Of a DNA stretch of 64,000 bases, positions 30,440 to 41,374 are shown in pieces. The DNA comes from Lepidostoma basale. Lineage: Eukaryota; Arthropoda; Insecta; Trichoptera; Lepidostomatidae. A program made the translations under genes and the position numbers. The stretch is from positions 1 to 64,000 of the forward strand of contig JAHDVF020000938.1 in NCBI GenBank assembly GCA_022606425.2. Direction: 5' to 3'. Every line of letters begins with the position of its first letter. The first letter of the stretch is position 1. Below the pieces are notes generated by a model. That model made no database searches and was not told the DNA's origin. It was given only the letters and a program-made list of their open reading frames with translations.

Positions 30440-30700
30440 AGTCCATTCTTTTGGCAGAAACACTATGAAACCTTAACATTTTAAACTGCTAAATTAAATA
30501 ACTTTTTATATCACAATTGTATTTTATTTTACGCGACAGCTGTTTCATCAACCTACGTTGACATCATCATCATTTTTTTTTAAATACATTATTGTATCAC
30601 CTGATGATGTCATCATAGGTTCATGAAACAGCTGTCGCGTAAAATAAAATAGAATTATGATACAAAAAACAAAGTTATTTAATTTGCAATATTAATAAGT
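30440..30700. mobile_element. HH-A foldback element
   Basis: Left outer flank CCTTAACATTTTAAACTGC, TATCACAATTGTATTTTATT; right flank AAAATAAAATAGAATTATGA. Left motif 30535-30570 minus: AUGAUGA, U, GUCAAC-GUAG-GUUGAU, GAAAC, AGCUGUC. Right motif 30598-30639. Confidence 0.85.
30598..30639 (+). ncRNA. Hammerhead-like motif, HH-A right arm
   Basis: CAC, CUGAUGA (fully consensus), U, GUCAUCAUAGGUUCAU (helix II weakened by two mismatches), GAAAC, AGCUGUC, GCG. Its partner arm at 30535-30570 has the better helix II but C3 changed to A. Confidence 0.6.
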
Positions 30701-30729
30701 TAAATCAATACATCGTTGTATTTGTTTCA

Positions 30730-31590
30730 TTGAAGTGTCACGTACAGTATTTTTGATAATAACGAGACCCACGTAGAATTCAATTAGGCAAACGTTTACC
30801 TACATCAAGTTGATAGGTAATATTCCGCAGAGAAAGCCTCCTTTATCGGTATTGTACACGAGAAAGTTCTTTGAGGACATTTTTCTCCAAATTAATATCC
30901 GAAGAAAGTAAATGGTTTGATAAACCATCCCTTCATAAGCTATTAACCTCAAGGCTTAGTCACTTTGTAACCTCATCTCAATATTCCTCTGACAATACCA
31001 TTTCATACTTTGGTATTAACCGAGGCAATATTAAATTAGGAAAACAATTTTCTCCAGCCAAGCCTTGGAAGGCGCTTACAGCTCTTTCATTTTTTACTTG
31101 CGGTATTATCATGACGATAATAGACACAAGAAAGCGTTTCTTTAAACGAGAATGACTTAAGTATTTTAGATAAAGGTATATTCTGAAGCTTTGAAAGGGA
31201 TTCAAAAGAACGTGGAAGATAAACCGTTATTGTTGTGCGCGCTTCTTTTTTAAATTTTGGTTTTTTAATGCTTTGGCGAATGGAAATCAAGAGATTTTCC
31301 ATTCGAATCGTATTTGTAAGAAATTCTAATGAAATTTTTGTCTCGAGTGTGGTAGATTTGGAATTCATTGTGTACGTTTAATTGCAGTTTAAATAAAATG
31401 TGAAGCCTGCGTCACCAGTGTCTTTTGATCTTTGAATTTTGATTCCATATATACTTGTCGATCAAATGATCTCGTTTGGTTACTGCTATTATTAACACAC
31501 ACGTGTCTTCTTATTTATTGTTTATGTACAATGGTGTAAAACTATATATTAAATAAATAACACGAAATAAAGCTTCTATTTCCTGGAAGT
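30730..31590. other. Unique sequence, no gene called
   Basis: Single-copy. The 94-codon plus ORF at 30871 (contains SYFGINRGNIKLGKQFSPAK) and two minus ORFs overlap; none shows a known motif. Could hold an exon, unsupported. Confidence 0.3.
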
Positions 31591-31756
31591 TTTTTTCCGT
31601 GTTCGCTCCCGCCGGAGCTTCACCAGGTTACAAAAGACACTGAATATAAAATCAGAGAACAACACAATTTACACATATATGAAATGGGGGGAGGGGGGTA
31701 AGAAAAAGTGTGTCAATTATATCAATTATACTAATATTAATTATACTAATAACAAT

Positions 31757-32085
31757 TATACTCTCTCCGACAGCGACAGCATAAATGGTTTTACCTACCG
31801 GCCGCCAGAACCAACCTGCCTCTGGTGACGCAGATGGGAAAAGCAATTAATCTGCTGAACGCGGTCACCTGGGAAATCGACTCTTTTATATTAGTAGTAG
31901 TACGTTCAGAAAACAAAAATTCTTGATTTTGAAGAGTATCTAGTCTTCCTAATGTCGAACATGTCTCATGCGTTTCTGGTAGTATACTATAAACAAAATA
32001 TTATTTTACCTATTCTGAAAAGATGCCTTAAAAATTAATTTTGTAATATCTTTTGATGAAATAAACTGATTTGATTTGTTTGTCT
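31757..32085 (+). pseudogene. LINE-W 3' end with (GATTT)n tail
   Basis: Plus strand: LSDSDSINGFTYRPPEPTCL in one frame (the RQRQHKLFYLPATRTNLPLA region after a shift), then GKAINLLNAVT, the 3' UTR with CTTCCTAATGTCGAAC and tail AAATAAACTGATTTGATTTG. Confidence 0.75.
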
Positions 32086-32094
32086 TTTTCTTTT

Positions 32095-32330
32095 TTTTTA
32101 TACGAGTACTTTGTATATACAACACTAACTTTTTTAATTTTTTTAAATTACATATCATACATGTTTTGGACAACCGGTCCTTCTTCAGTGATACATATTA
32201 TAAAGATACATATTTAAAATATTATAAAATTGTTTACAAATATGATCAGTTTTGACAGATGTTATAAAGATTTATTTTGGAACGTTAGTGCTTTTGTATA
32301 ACAAATATTATGAATATATTTAAAATTTAA
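32095..32330 (-). mobile_element. HH-B single arm
   Basis: Outer TTTGTATATACAACACTAAC, motif at 32150-32196, inner ATTATAAAATTGTTTACAAA and GATCAGTTTTGACAGATG. The right arm is absent. Confidence 0.75.
32150..32196 (-). ncRNA. Hammerhead-like motif, HH-B, with 8 bp helix I
   Basis: UAUGUAUCA, CUGAAGA, A, GGAC-CGGUU-GUCC, AAAAC, AUGU, A, UGAUAUGU. Helix I pairs 8 positions (two G-U). Helix II 4 bp. The one core defect is G12 to A. The cleavage-position base is A, which the hammerhead rule (not G) allows. Confidence 0.65.
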
Positions 32331-32404
32331 AATAATAATTTAGAGTTCTTATTGTTTTTTTTTTTAATTTGGTTTGAGTTAGGTATCTTTGGGATCCTAT
32401 TTTA

Positions 32405-32720
32405 TTGCATACGAGAGTCATGTTCGTTCCTGTATCTTCTTATTTGGCGCCCCCATCTGTCAATGTCTTAAACCTCGCAAATTCTTCGGTTTTCTATATT
32501 TATTATTCGGTCACGAAGGCTTTGTCGGCTATACATCGTAGTACTTTCATCTTTTTGACGCGCAGAAGTTGCTTGGTTCGAGCTGTGTAGGCTCTGGATT
32601 CTATTGCGTATATTAAGATAGGTCTGAAGCAGTTTTGTAAATCCTCACTTTATCCTTGATTTTCATGTGCTTATATTTTCAGATTGTCTCTTAGACAACT
32701 CGATATTAATGTAGCCTTGC
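32405..32720 (-). pseudogene. LINE reverse transcriptase C-terminal fragment
   Basis: Minus strand, with frame changes: ARKATLISSCLRDNLKI, then IRIYKTASRPILIYAIESRA, TKQLLRVKKMKVLRCIADK. This corresponds to the V(I)YKTCVRPI.TY.(A)E block of AAG-tailed LINEs such as 56638-57279. Confidence 0.65.
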
Positions 32721-32822
32721 GTGCTTGCTGTGTCTCTCACCATATACTATGTAATGCCCATTGCTCGTGCATTGCATTAGATACGTATTCTGTGGCACCC
32801 GGTGTGGCTATATAGTCCTATT

Positions 32823-33060
32823 TTAGATGGACAGACTTTGTAACACTTTGGGCAAGGACATTCTGCCCCCACTCCGATTCCGATTCCGACTCCGTCCTTT
32901 CCATCTCTCCGGCCCCTGACACGCTGCGACCATTCTTCTCCACTCTGCACTATTGGCTGCTAACTGATCCAAGTCTATTTGCCTATCTACATTATTCAAT
33001 GCAAAATGCAAGTTGTCCTTATATATTTTGAGCTGTCCTCCGTGCTTCGCCATATACAAT
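32823..33060 (-). pseudogene. LINE C-terminal fragment, other family
   Basis: Minus ORF 33059-32823: HGGQLKIYKDNLHFALNNV, then DLDQLAANSAEWRRMVAAC, stop at 32823. The pattern (basic, ..L....L......W..L.......WR.LV) is the usual end of LINE proteins of the R1/Outcast-like type. Confidence 0.6.
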
Positions 33061-33120
33061 ATAATAAAATATATTGATTCTTTTGACGCGTGATAGATAG
33101 CTATCTAGTAAATAGTTCAA

Positions 33121-33339
33121 TTTTTAAGGATTAATTGTATCTCAATAGAGCCGAAGATGTTAACAACATTCCCATGAAGACGAAGTATTTTTAACATAGT
33201 AGCATATATACATTTTTCAAAAAATTGTCAGAAGTGGTGGTCGTAAGAAGGGCGGAATGGGGAATGTTGTTAACATAAAGTGATCGCTTAACCCAAACAA
33301 TGACAGGTCATAAGTCCGATACAATTAATCCTTAAAAAT
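33121..33339. mobile_element. GTATC MITE, complete, with terminal inverted repeats
   Basis: 219 bp bounded by AAGGATTAATTGTATC (33127) and inverse GATACAATTAATCCTT (33318-33333). The interior is a rearranged version of 8021-8215 (CCGCCCTTCTTACG in inverse). No ORF. Confidence 0.8.
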
Positions 33340-33479
33340 AATTAACCCGCACAATGGTTAAAATCCAGTATTTGTCTACAAGTATTTGTATACATTGGAT
33401 ACATAAAAAAAACAATAGTTCAATTTATATACAAAAATATGGCAAAATAATGATAAATCACTTCCAAGTTCATTGTTTC

Positions 33480-33810
33480 ATGTAGTATGCATTATCGGTA
33501 GAATCATTCTTCCACGAATTGGATTCCATAACAGTTCAATTCCTCAAGGTTAGAGCAGAAAATAGGAATTTTGAGGAAGGCGGAAGCAGGCCGGGTGGCG
33601 GGGGGAGTGACGCCGGCCAAAAGGGCGGAAATTAAAAATCCCTTTGTAAATTTTATTTTCATTATTACTACGTGAAAGCAAATTATTATTTTTAAAACGG
33701 TTCCGTTTTGGCGACTCGCCCCGGGCCAGGAAAATACTTACCAAGGAATAGAGCGGGGGTTGTATCGGGGAATAAGGGCTGATATTATTTTATCTCCAGC
33801 AAATAGCCAA
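33480..33810. other. Unique GC-rich island
   Basis: Includes GCCGGGTGGCGGGGGGAGTG and CGACTCGCCCCGGGCCAGG. Minus ORF 33744-33550 shows no motif. Candidate host non-coding element. Confidence 0.3.
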
Positions 33811-33924
33811 TTTTGAAAATTCAAAGCATTTATCACATTACAATGAAATTCAATTATTATTTTATAGATCCTTATACAACTTGTCGAGAAATATATTATA
33901 GCAATCTGAAATAAAGATACTTAT

Positions 33925-33958
33925 TTATTATATTATTATTATTATTATTATTATTTTG
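33925..33958. repeat. (TTA)n microsatellite
   Basis: About ten TTA units. Confidence 0.85.
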
Positions 33959-33972
33959 TTGAACACCCATTT

Positions 33973-34306
33973 AATCAAATCAAATCAAATCAGTTTATTT
34001 TCTCAAAAGATTTTACAAACAACAATTTTACTTTAAGGCATCAGTTAAAACACAATTAACATTTAATACCAGGAACGCATGAGAGAAGGTTCGATATTAA
34101 GAATACAAGATACTCTCCAAAGTCAATATGATTTACCTTCTGAACGTACTTTCACGAATATGAAAGACGTCGATCTCCGGAGCGACCATGTTCAACAGTT
34201 TGATTGCTTTCCCCACCGGCATCACCAGAGGCAGGTTGGTTCTGCATTCTAGGAGATAAAACAGTCTGTGCTGACGAAGATAACCATCCGGACCAAAAGC
34301 GATGTA
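33973..34306 (-). pseudogene. LINE-W 3' end
   Basis: Minus: LECRTNLPLVMPVGKAIKLL, then VAPEIDVFHIRESTFRR, stop; 3' UTR and inverse tail TCAAATCAAATCAAATCAG at 33974-33992. Confidence 0.75.
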
Positions 34307-34339
34307 AATGGTAGCAATTATATTATTTCTTATTATAAT

Positions 34340-34465
34340 ACATATGATAGATAGCTACCGTATTTTTGTTTTATTGTCACGTGATGTGTCACGTAAGTAT
34401 TACCGTTTTATTGTCACGTGAATTCAATACCAGACCAAAGGCAGTGTGAGAATCACAATGGCTTT
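34340..34465 (-). mobile_element. SINE-1 body fragment with internal duplication
   Basis: TTTTATTGTCACGTGA occurs twice (about 34370 and 34409), then AATTCAATACCAGACCAAAG. Confidence 0.7.
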
Positions 34466-34706
34466 TATCTGGTGAGAATTAATCTTTCAATCTTAGGGAT
34501 TGGTTTGCAGCAAAGTAGTATATTTTTGCTAGTTCTTGCGATGTCACTTAGGCCTTTTGTGTGGTGGTTTTGCGTTGCTATCCACAATTTTATAGACAAC
34601 AGATTATTTGAACTAACTCACTGTTTCCAATTTATATTTATTGATTCTCAGTTTTTTTTAAATCACCTACAAAACAGTACATCTAAGTCGCTTATGAGTA
34701 CAGAAT

Positions 34707-34722
34707 ACAAATAATAATAAAA

Positions 34723-34760
<38 letters not shown>

Positions 34761-34763
34761 CAT
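34707..34763. repeat. (AAT)n microsatellite
   Basis: About 17 AAT units with small interruptions. Confidence 0.85.
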
Positions 34764-35027
34764 GATATTAAACACAAAGAAGATGAAGAACAATAAAAAA
34801 AAAACAATTAGAAAATATACTATACTATAAATTTTACAAAAATACAATATATGTAATTAGAATAAACTTGAGAAACCAATATACTACACTGAACTAAATT
34901 CCAGACGACTTCTTACCAGAGAGTTATACAAGAACTTCAGAATTATTGAATTTGTTAAATCCATCCCATTCCTAAGAACAAATTCGAAAATCTTTTGGGA
35001 GCTATTACATACTGATGTAATATACCA

Positions 35028-35200
35028 TGCGTCTCATGGCATGTGATAGATAAGTATCTAATATATTGCCTGTGAATGCTATGTGAATTCTACAAGACTA
35101 AATATATCTTGTGTGTCATTTCACAACTTCATCGTCGGTATAGAACTCGGGACCTTCGGTGTGGCAGTCATAACTGTTGCTTCTCTGCCACGAAGACTGG
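35028..35200 (-). mobile_element. SINE-1 copy, diverged
   Basis: GGCATGTGATAGATAAGTAT, body partly replaced, head GGGACCTTCGGTGTGGCAGT and GCCACGAAG. Confidence 0.7.
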
Positions 35201-35264
35201 CAGATTAGGGAGGCCTTTATTTTTTTCATATTTTTGTAAGTCTCACCCGTATTTTTTTTCCTTT

Positions 35265-35515
35265 AGGGACAGTTAGTAACTGGTAATTTTTTTGTAATTT
35301 TCATAATGATAACATGTGCCCTTAAGGGGGTGAAATTTGATAAAAATTTGTTAAATTCTTCAATTTTCCCAAAAACTATTTCATTAATTTTGTTTCAAAT
35401 TTAGAACATCTCACCACCCAATTCTATTCTTTTAGGACTAGTCAGTAATTGGTATTTATTTTGTAATTTATATTTAATAACAACACTTGCCTCAAAGGGG
35501 GTGAAAATTGAAAAA
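35265..35515. repeat. Diverged direct repeat, spacing about 171 bp
   Basis: GGACAGTTAGTAACTGGTAA ... AAGGGGGTGAAATTTGA (35268-35341) recurs as GGACTAGTCAGTAATTGGTA ... AAAGGGGGTGAAAATTGA (35437-35512). Confidence 0.65.
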
Positions 35516-35519
35516 AAAA

Positions 35520-36545
35520 GTTTAATTCTTAAATGTTCGCTTCACACATCTTTCTGCGAAATCATTAATAAATATAAGGTTTCTGACTACTGTAAGGCCA
35601 TGTTGACAATTAGGAAGAAAATTCCAGGTTGCAGAACAGGATTAATTCATCCTTTTAGTTATTTATGTGTTCATTTTTTTTCTTCTTTAAATCAAAGCGG
35701 GGACGCTTGGCCACCCTACTGGGAGATATTACAAATGTTTTGTTTAAATATTCTTCGCTTTCTGTTATTTTTTTAATTCAGTTAGTTAATTATTAATGAA
35801 TTGTGGAGATACCGACAGAACTTTGAGAATTTAAATTCAAGGTTAAATATTTAATCCGAGATTTGGATGCAATCAACATCTGAAACAATAGTAATTGGAT
35901 ATCAAAATCTGATATTCAGTCAGAAGCCTATTAATTTAATAAATTATTGAGTTACATCAAGTATGGAAAGCTGTGTGCTACCACTGTGTTCTGATCCAGT
36001 CAACATCTCTTTTTAAAAAATAAAGATGATGAAACTTCAACAACGGTAAAAATATATACTCGTGAATTCTACGTTCGCATTAGATAAAGATAAAACTGAA
36101 ATATTAAAACGAACTTTTCTGTCTCTACTGAAAATTTTTCGAATTATACTTGAAGACTTAGTTAAACAAAATTATGTGTTAAAAATATGCTTTTGTATGA
36201 AAAACGTAGGCCTTTGAAATTATCGCCTGCGGCAATAATCTCCTTTACATAAGGATGTTGTTTTTTATACGAAGAAATACAATAACTCGCAAAAGAGAAA
36301 TATACGCCAATTTTACAATTGTGTATGGCGTTATAAATTATTTCAAAATATTTAATAAGCAAGCTCTTTGTTAATGAATTAAAAACATCACCTAATTACA
36401 ATAAATGAAAATCAACATTCATTTTAGAAAGTACAAATTCCGTGAAATAAATTCTTTAACTTAAATGATTGTGAAATTGGATAATTAGGGTTTAATTATT
36501 ATTACAGTAAACTCAAATATGAAAAAAAAAAATTTTCGTTTTAAA
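35520..36545. other. No gene seen
   Basis: AT-rich; ORFs at 35501 (plus) and 36162 (minus) lack motifs. Confidence 0.35.
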
Positions 36546-36551
36546 AACGAG

Positions 36552-36730
36552 TAAACTAACTAACTAACCATCACGCCGTCTCTCCGAAAAGGTAGGCAGA
36601 AAGAATGGACTGTCACAATTTTACTAATGCGGCACTCCATCCTTCTCTTTTCGGCGTGATGGGTTGCGAACCTCATCGCCACCAATAGGCATCTCCCGCG
36701 CACACTTCGATCGTCCAACATCCACAAAAT
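36552..36730. repeat. Composite of two facing LINE-X ends, copy 1
   Basis: (TAAC)n and a minus-strand LINE-X tip (36553-36620) followed by a plus-strand LINE-X-like tip (GCGGCACTCCATCCTTCTCT) and then GAACCTCATCGCCACCAATA. The same composite recurs at 41038-41240. Confidence 0.7.
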
Positions 36731-36905
36731 AAATCTAAAACAAATAATTTAAAATACATGATATAAAATAAAATAACAAAATAAAAATAATTTAACACAA
36801 AATGTTCTTTTTAGATGGTGCACATATTGTCTATTAAATATGTGTTTCGCGTATCCACCATTGTTTTAATTTAGCATATAATGTAATAACACATAATGTT
36901 TTTTT
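36731..36905. repeat. Repeat R, copy 1
   Basis: ATAAAATAACAAAATAAAAA, GTGCACATATTGTCTATTAA, GTATCCACCATTG. A second copy lies at 44575-44710. Identity unknown. Confidence 0.6.
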
Positions 36906-37341
36906 CGACGTTGCACATGTTGACATGGACGATCCGGACTTTTGTGTTTATTTAATTTATGTTACACGGAAATACGAGAAATATCTTTAAAATATAATGT
37001 TCTTACTTTTAATCTTTAGAGTATGGTGATAATGATTGTTTTCTGATATTTATTTAATCAAATTATTAATTGTGTATAATACAATTATTTTGGGATTAAT
37101 GATTTTAAATTTATTATTTATTTACCATCACTTTGTGTGGTGGATTCACATTTGATTTTTTTTTAAAACATAGTATTTTCACAACACTTTTTTTCACTCT
37201 TCACAAACAAGTTTCGAGGGGCTAGATGTTAAATATATAAAAATACGAAAAAAGTTATTCCTATAATACGAGTTTATCTCTAGAAACCCGACTTTTTGAT
37301 AAATTTGGAGTTTTACTCAAGTCACAATAAATGACGAATAA

Positions 37342-37738
37342 AGACGAATGTGTGGCAAATCTATATATGATAGAGTGACAAATGCAAGTATAAGAAGTGA
37401 ATGTGGTGCGAATGAAAGTGTTATGAACAAAATAAGGAAAGGGTCATTAAGATGGTTTGGACACATGGAAAGAATGAGTGAAGACAGAATGGTAAAGAAG
37501 GTATATGTAAACGGTGTGAACGGAGCTAGAAATAGAGGAAGGCCGAGGAAAACGTGGCACTATCAAATCAATCAAATATTGAATGTCGGACACGTCAGGA
37601 GTCGCAGAAATCGACGTGCGTACATGACAAGATGTATGAATGTAGAGGAAGCGAGAGAAGTGTGTCAGGACAGAACAGTGTGGCGTTCCATTCTTTCTGC
37701 CTACTCCTCCGGGGAGACGGCGTGATGGTTAGTTAGTA
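37342..37738 (+). pseudogene. LINE-X C-terminus, best preserved copy
   Basis: ORF 37348-37725 (125 codons): KSIYDRVTNASIRSECGANE, GSLRWFGHMERMSEDRMVKK, NRGRPRKTWHYQINQIL, RSRRNRRAYMTRCMNVEEAR, TVWRSILSAYSSGETA, stop, then TGATGGTTAGTTAG. It lies behind the catalytic reverse-transcriptase motifs, which are absent, so no activity is expected. The open frame over 125 codons says the insertion is recent. Confidence 0.85.
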
Positions 37739-37739
37739 A

Positions 37740-38425
37740 GTTACAATAAATAACACATAAATCTGAATATTTTTTTAAAAATATTATATTTTCACAAACA
37801 CGTTATAGATTTTACACGGTATTCATCTGTGAAAAAATGTTAAATGATGTATTTTTTACACTCACTGAAAAGTGCAAAAATTGTTGTGAAAATATTGTGT
37901 GTTTTTTAAATGTAAATCCAAAACATAAAGTAATGATTAATATAAAAATTGGAACAAAAAAGCAAAAAAATGTTTGGTAAAATTAATTTTGAAAAGTTTA
38001 ATAGAAATAAAAAATAGATATATCTTTAAGCTGCAAGTGATTGTCAAGGTACAGTAACTAAGTGAGAAAATTTCCCACTTGAAATAGAAAGGCTGTCACG
38101 TATTCAAGAGGAGCAAAGTTTATTCGCCCCATGTGGCAACAACCCTTGCGATATAAGTTTTAAACCTTTGTGAAATCTTCCTTGCACTTCCTCCCAGCGT
38201 CTATCAAAGTTTGTACTATTATTCGAGACAGACCTTGCGGGGGAGCGTTTGTACTGAGAAACTGTGAGATAACCTAATCTCTTTTGTATTTATATAACAT
38301 TCTGCTTTGAGTATTTATCTTTTATCTAATATATTATATTATACACTCCTAATCAAATGACCGTTGTTTCAACATCACTCACAAAAAAGAAATATATTAT
38401 TATATATTTATTTTTTGACAATGAA
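37740..38425. other. No gene seen
   Basis: AT-rich, with a unique GC-richer patch at 38090-38260. Part of 37740-37950 resembles HH-B outer flanks. Confidence 0.35.
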
Positions 38426-38429
38426 AAAT

Positions 38430-38640
38430 TATTTCTTCTTCTCTTTCTTCCTCTTCTGGTGCCGTGTCAGGTCCTCCCCCCCCCCCAACGTTATAAATCA
38501 CTGCAGCAAAACCATCTCCATCCTGCGTTACTTGGAACATGTTCTCAACTCTGCTCAATCATGTACAATGCCCTATATTTTACATATTTCTAGGACAACT
38601 GCCTTCTGTAAACTCCCTGTAGTCTCTATATTATGCCCAT
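38430..38640 (-). pseudogene. LINE-Y 3' end, diverged
   Basis: (CTT)n, TGCCGTGTCAGGTCC, CCCAACGTTATAAATCACTG, the inverse of the NVGGT-stop region, then weaker similarity to 38600. Confidence 0.6.
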
Positions 38641-38683
38641 GATTATCAGCCATTATATAACATATATAAAACAACAACAACAA

Positions 38684-39003
38684 ACCATCACGCAGTTTAC
38701 GCAGGGTAGGCACCTCCTGACACACTTATCTAGTTTTCTCTTCATTCATACAGCGAGTTTAATACGCACGTAGATTCTTTCAACATCTAACATTTCATAG
38801 ATTTGAAATGTTATTAATTTGGTCATCCCATGTTTTCCTCGGACTTCCTCGACTCCACTATCCATTCACATCGTTAACGTATATTATTTTAAGCATTATT
38901 TCTCCATCCATGCGTTCCATGTGTCCAAACCAATGAAGTGATCCTTTCATAATTTTGTTCATAATTCTTTCTTTCGCTCTAAATTCCTTCCTGGTACAAA
39001 TCT
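38684..39003 (-). pseudogene. LINE-X C-terminus
   Basis: Inverse of the coding region from the 3' tip (AACCATCACGCAGTTTACG) to GATCCTTTCATAATTTTG and TTCATAATTC. Frame broken at several points. Confidence 0.75.
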
Positions 39004-39229
39004 ATTTAAAATTCATCTCATAAGCTACCACATAAAAAAAGAATATTGAAAACTCAGATAATACAAACAATTCCTCATTTATTCCTTATCACTTTGTGTT
39101 TTGGTTTTTAATTTATAAAATTTTCGAAAAACATTATATATTCACAATATTATTCAATAGGACTATTCAAAAACATGCTTCAGGTTGTACATTGCTTACT
39201 TCAGTGTACAAATTTGGACTTGATTTTCT

Positions 39230-39500
39230 GAATATCGGTTTTAATAACAGTTATATTTTATACCGAAGAAAGATGATTACTACCCGAAATATGTTTATGA
39301 ATAGTACGTAAAAATCTTGAGAATATAATATAATAAGTCGTTTTCTGGAAAGGGTAGTCAAGAAAAATGGAGCACCATACTATAATTGTTTCTGCTTCTC
39401 TCAATTCCTCTACATTCATACATCGTGTCAAGCACGAATGCTAATTTTCCCGACGTTTCACGTTTTCCTCGGTCTTCATCTATCTCTTATTCTATTTTCA
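39230..39500 (-). pseudogene. HH-B-like remnant and LINE-X fragment
   Basis: 39256-39295 plus strand resembles HH-B (CCGAAGAA, then CCCGAAAUAUGUUU) but the helices do not pair. 39348-39500 minus is LINE-X (CATTCATACATCGTGTCAAG). Confidence 0.5.
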
Positions 39501-40075
39501 TAGTATATCATATAATGCATGAGAAGAGTGGATGTCCATTATTTCTGAATAATCCTTTGGAGAGATGGTTATTAAATTGGCAATTAATTGTTTTACATTT
39601 GAAGTTTGGCATCTTGGTCAATTCTGAGATTACAGTATGTCACTGCTTTTGCACTAGAGTGAGGTAACGCATAGCTATTTTCGTACAATATGGTACAAAG
39701 CTCATTGAATAGATTTACGCTATGACGAGATTCAATGGGGATGTAAGCCAAGCGAGGCTAAGGATCACACCTTAATGTCCCGCTTCGGGTTGATTGACAG
39801 ACTAATAGGGAGCATTTAGACCTTAAATGCTCAGGGGTCCCTTTGTCAAAGGTGTCATGTCCCGAACTAGAGGTGTTAAGGTTTTTCGAATGCAATTTTA
39901 TGGCACGAATTAATTTGAAGGGCTAAAATTCATATTTGAAGATGAAAAATGATAAGTATATTATTAATTCTATTTTTTTTTAAATCATTGGGATGATTTG
40001 CACACAACGTTTAATGATGAAGAAAGTTTGAGTTGAGGATCTGAATGGAAAAAATGTGTAAAACCGAGGGAAATG
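39500..40075. other. Unique sequence, no gene
   Basis: 39680-39880 is GC-richer and single-copy (CCCGCTTCGGGTTGATTGAC). No long ORF with a motif. Confidence 0.3.
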
Positions 40076-40079
40076 TGTA

Positions 40080-40262
40080 TCTTCATCTTCTTCTTCTTCC
40101 GATGCCATGTCAGGTTCCCCCTACGTTGGCGATCACTACAGCAAAGACATCTCTGTCCTGCGCCACTTCGAACAGGTTCTAAACTCTGGTCATTCCTGTG
40201 ATCCATGTATCGTAGCCAGGACAGCTGCCTTCTACTAACTCTCCGACGTTCCTCTACTTTAC
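40080..40262 (-). pseudogene. LINE-Y 3' end
   Basis: (CTT)n, TGCCATGTCAGGTTCCCC, GTTGGCGATCACTACAGC, to TAGCCAGGACAGCTGCC. Minus-strand reading: RRRVSRRQLSWLRYMDHR. Confidence 0.75.
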
Positions 40263-40549
40263 CCATTAATATGAAATGTGGAAGAGTCAAATTAATTAGA
40301 TGATAATTGTCAGCCAATTGGGTAATCCAGGACATTGGGATGCATGGGTGAAACGATGTATGAATCTTGAGGGAGCGAAAAAAGCTCATATTCAATTTTT
40401 ATTAAAAAAACAGTGGGGCAGTTAATTTTTTGTGTCTACTGTGATGGTTGGTTGCATATTTACTTTTATTGCAAGATCCAAAATATTGATGATAAATTAA
40501 ATAAAATATTCAGATTTCACAATTCATTGAATTTAATAAATAAACAGTC

Positions 40550-41000
40550 AATTGGTTTGGCAGAAACACTATGATACTTCAACATTATAAACTGTTTAAT
40601 TAAAAAAACTTTGTTGATGTATCACAATTTGTATATTTTTTGTTTTTCGCGACAGCCGTTTCGTCAACCTATTATGTTGGCATCATCAGATGTTACAATA
40701 ATCTATCAACTAAATTAAATATTATAAATACTAAACATTTTATATTAATTTGATAAGATCATGCCATGTTTTTCACGGTCTTCTTCGGTTTCTTGTTCCA
40801 TTCACATCGTAAAAGTACTGTATAATTTCTTTACATATTGTTTCTCGAACAATTATATAGAACTCTGTATTAAATAATTAATAAATAGTCCATTGTTTTG
40901 ATGATGTCAATGTTGGTTGATGAAACAGCTGTCGTAAAGTAAAATAAAAACAATTTGTGATATAAAACAAAGTTTTTGAATTAACAGTTTTTTTAAATAA
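40550..41000. mobile_element. HH-A foldback with a LINE-X slice inserted
   Basis: Left outer flank GGCAGAAACACTATGATACT, left motif 40648-40692 minus; right motif 40898-40936 plus (UUGAUGA, U, GUCAAU-GUUG-GUUGAU, GAAAC, AGCUGUC). Between them 40760-40815 is a LINE-X fragment (GGTTTCTTGTTCCATTCACA) and 40835-40890 an HH-E flank. Confidence 0.75.
40648..40692 (-). ncRNA. Hammerhead-like motif, HH-A, consensus core
   Basis: CUGAUGA, extra U, GCCAAC-AUAAUAG-GUUGAC (5 of 6 pairs), GAAAC, GGCUGUC, GCG. All core bases match the hammerhead. Helix III changed ACAGCUGU to ACGGCUGU, costing one pair in the palindrome. Confidence 0.65.
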
Positions 41001-41035
41001 TTAATACGAATGAAAACGCCAGTTTTTAAGATGTT

Positions 41036-41037
<2 letters not shown>

Positions 41038-41068
<31 letters not shown>

Positions 41069-41240
41069 CATCACGCCGTCTCCCCGAAAGGGTAGGCAGA
41101 AAGAATGGACTGCCACACTTTAATCGATGCGGCACTCCATCCTTCTCTTTTCGCCATCGCGAGAGACGCGGTGTGATGGGTTGCGAACCTCATCGCCACC
41201 AAAAGGCATCTCCCGCGCACACTTCGATCGTTCAACGTCT
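41038..41240. repeat. Composite of two facing LINE-X ends, copy 2
   Basis: (TAAC)n of eight units, a minus LINE-X tip, then GCGGCACTCCATCCTTCTCT, GAGACGCGGTGTGATGGG and GAACCTCATCGCCACCAAAA. Matches 36552-36730; this copy is longer around ATCGCGAGAGACGCGG. Confidence 0.7.
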
Positions 41241-41374
41241 ACTTTGTTAATCATACATTATATAATATAATAATTTACGTGATGACGAATTTTGTCACGA
41301 AATTAGAAAGACAAATTTTGTCATTTTTGTAAAAATATAATAAAACTTTTAGAAAGCAGATGGTATTTAATTCT

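Noticed and set aside
30871..31155. 94-codon ORF as a host gene
   Set aside because: No domain, no start context or splice signal that I trust, and overlapping minus ORFs of similar length; left as unique sequence.
34707..34763. CRISPR-like or regulatory array
   Set aside because: It is a simple AAT microsatellite; no spacers, and the genome is eukaryotic.
39256..39295. Further hammerhead motif
   Set aside because: GAAAUAUG is present and the box is close (CCGAAGAA), but stem II does not pair.
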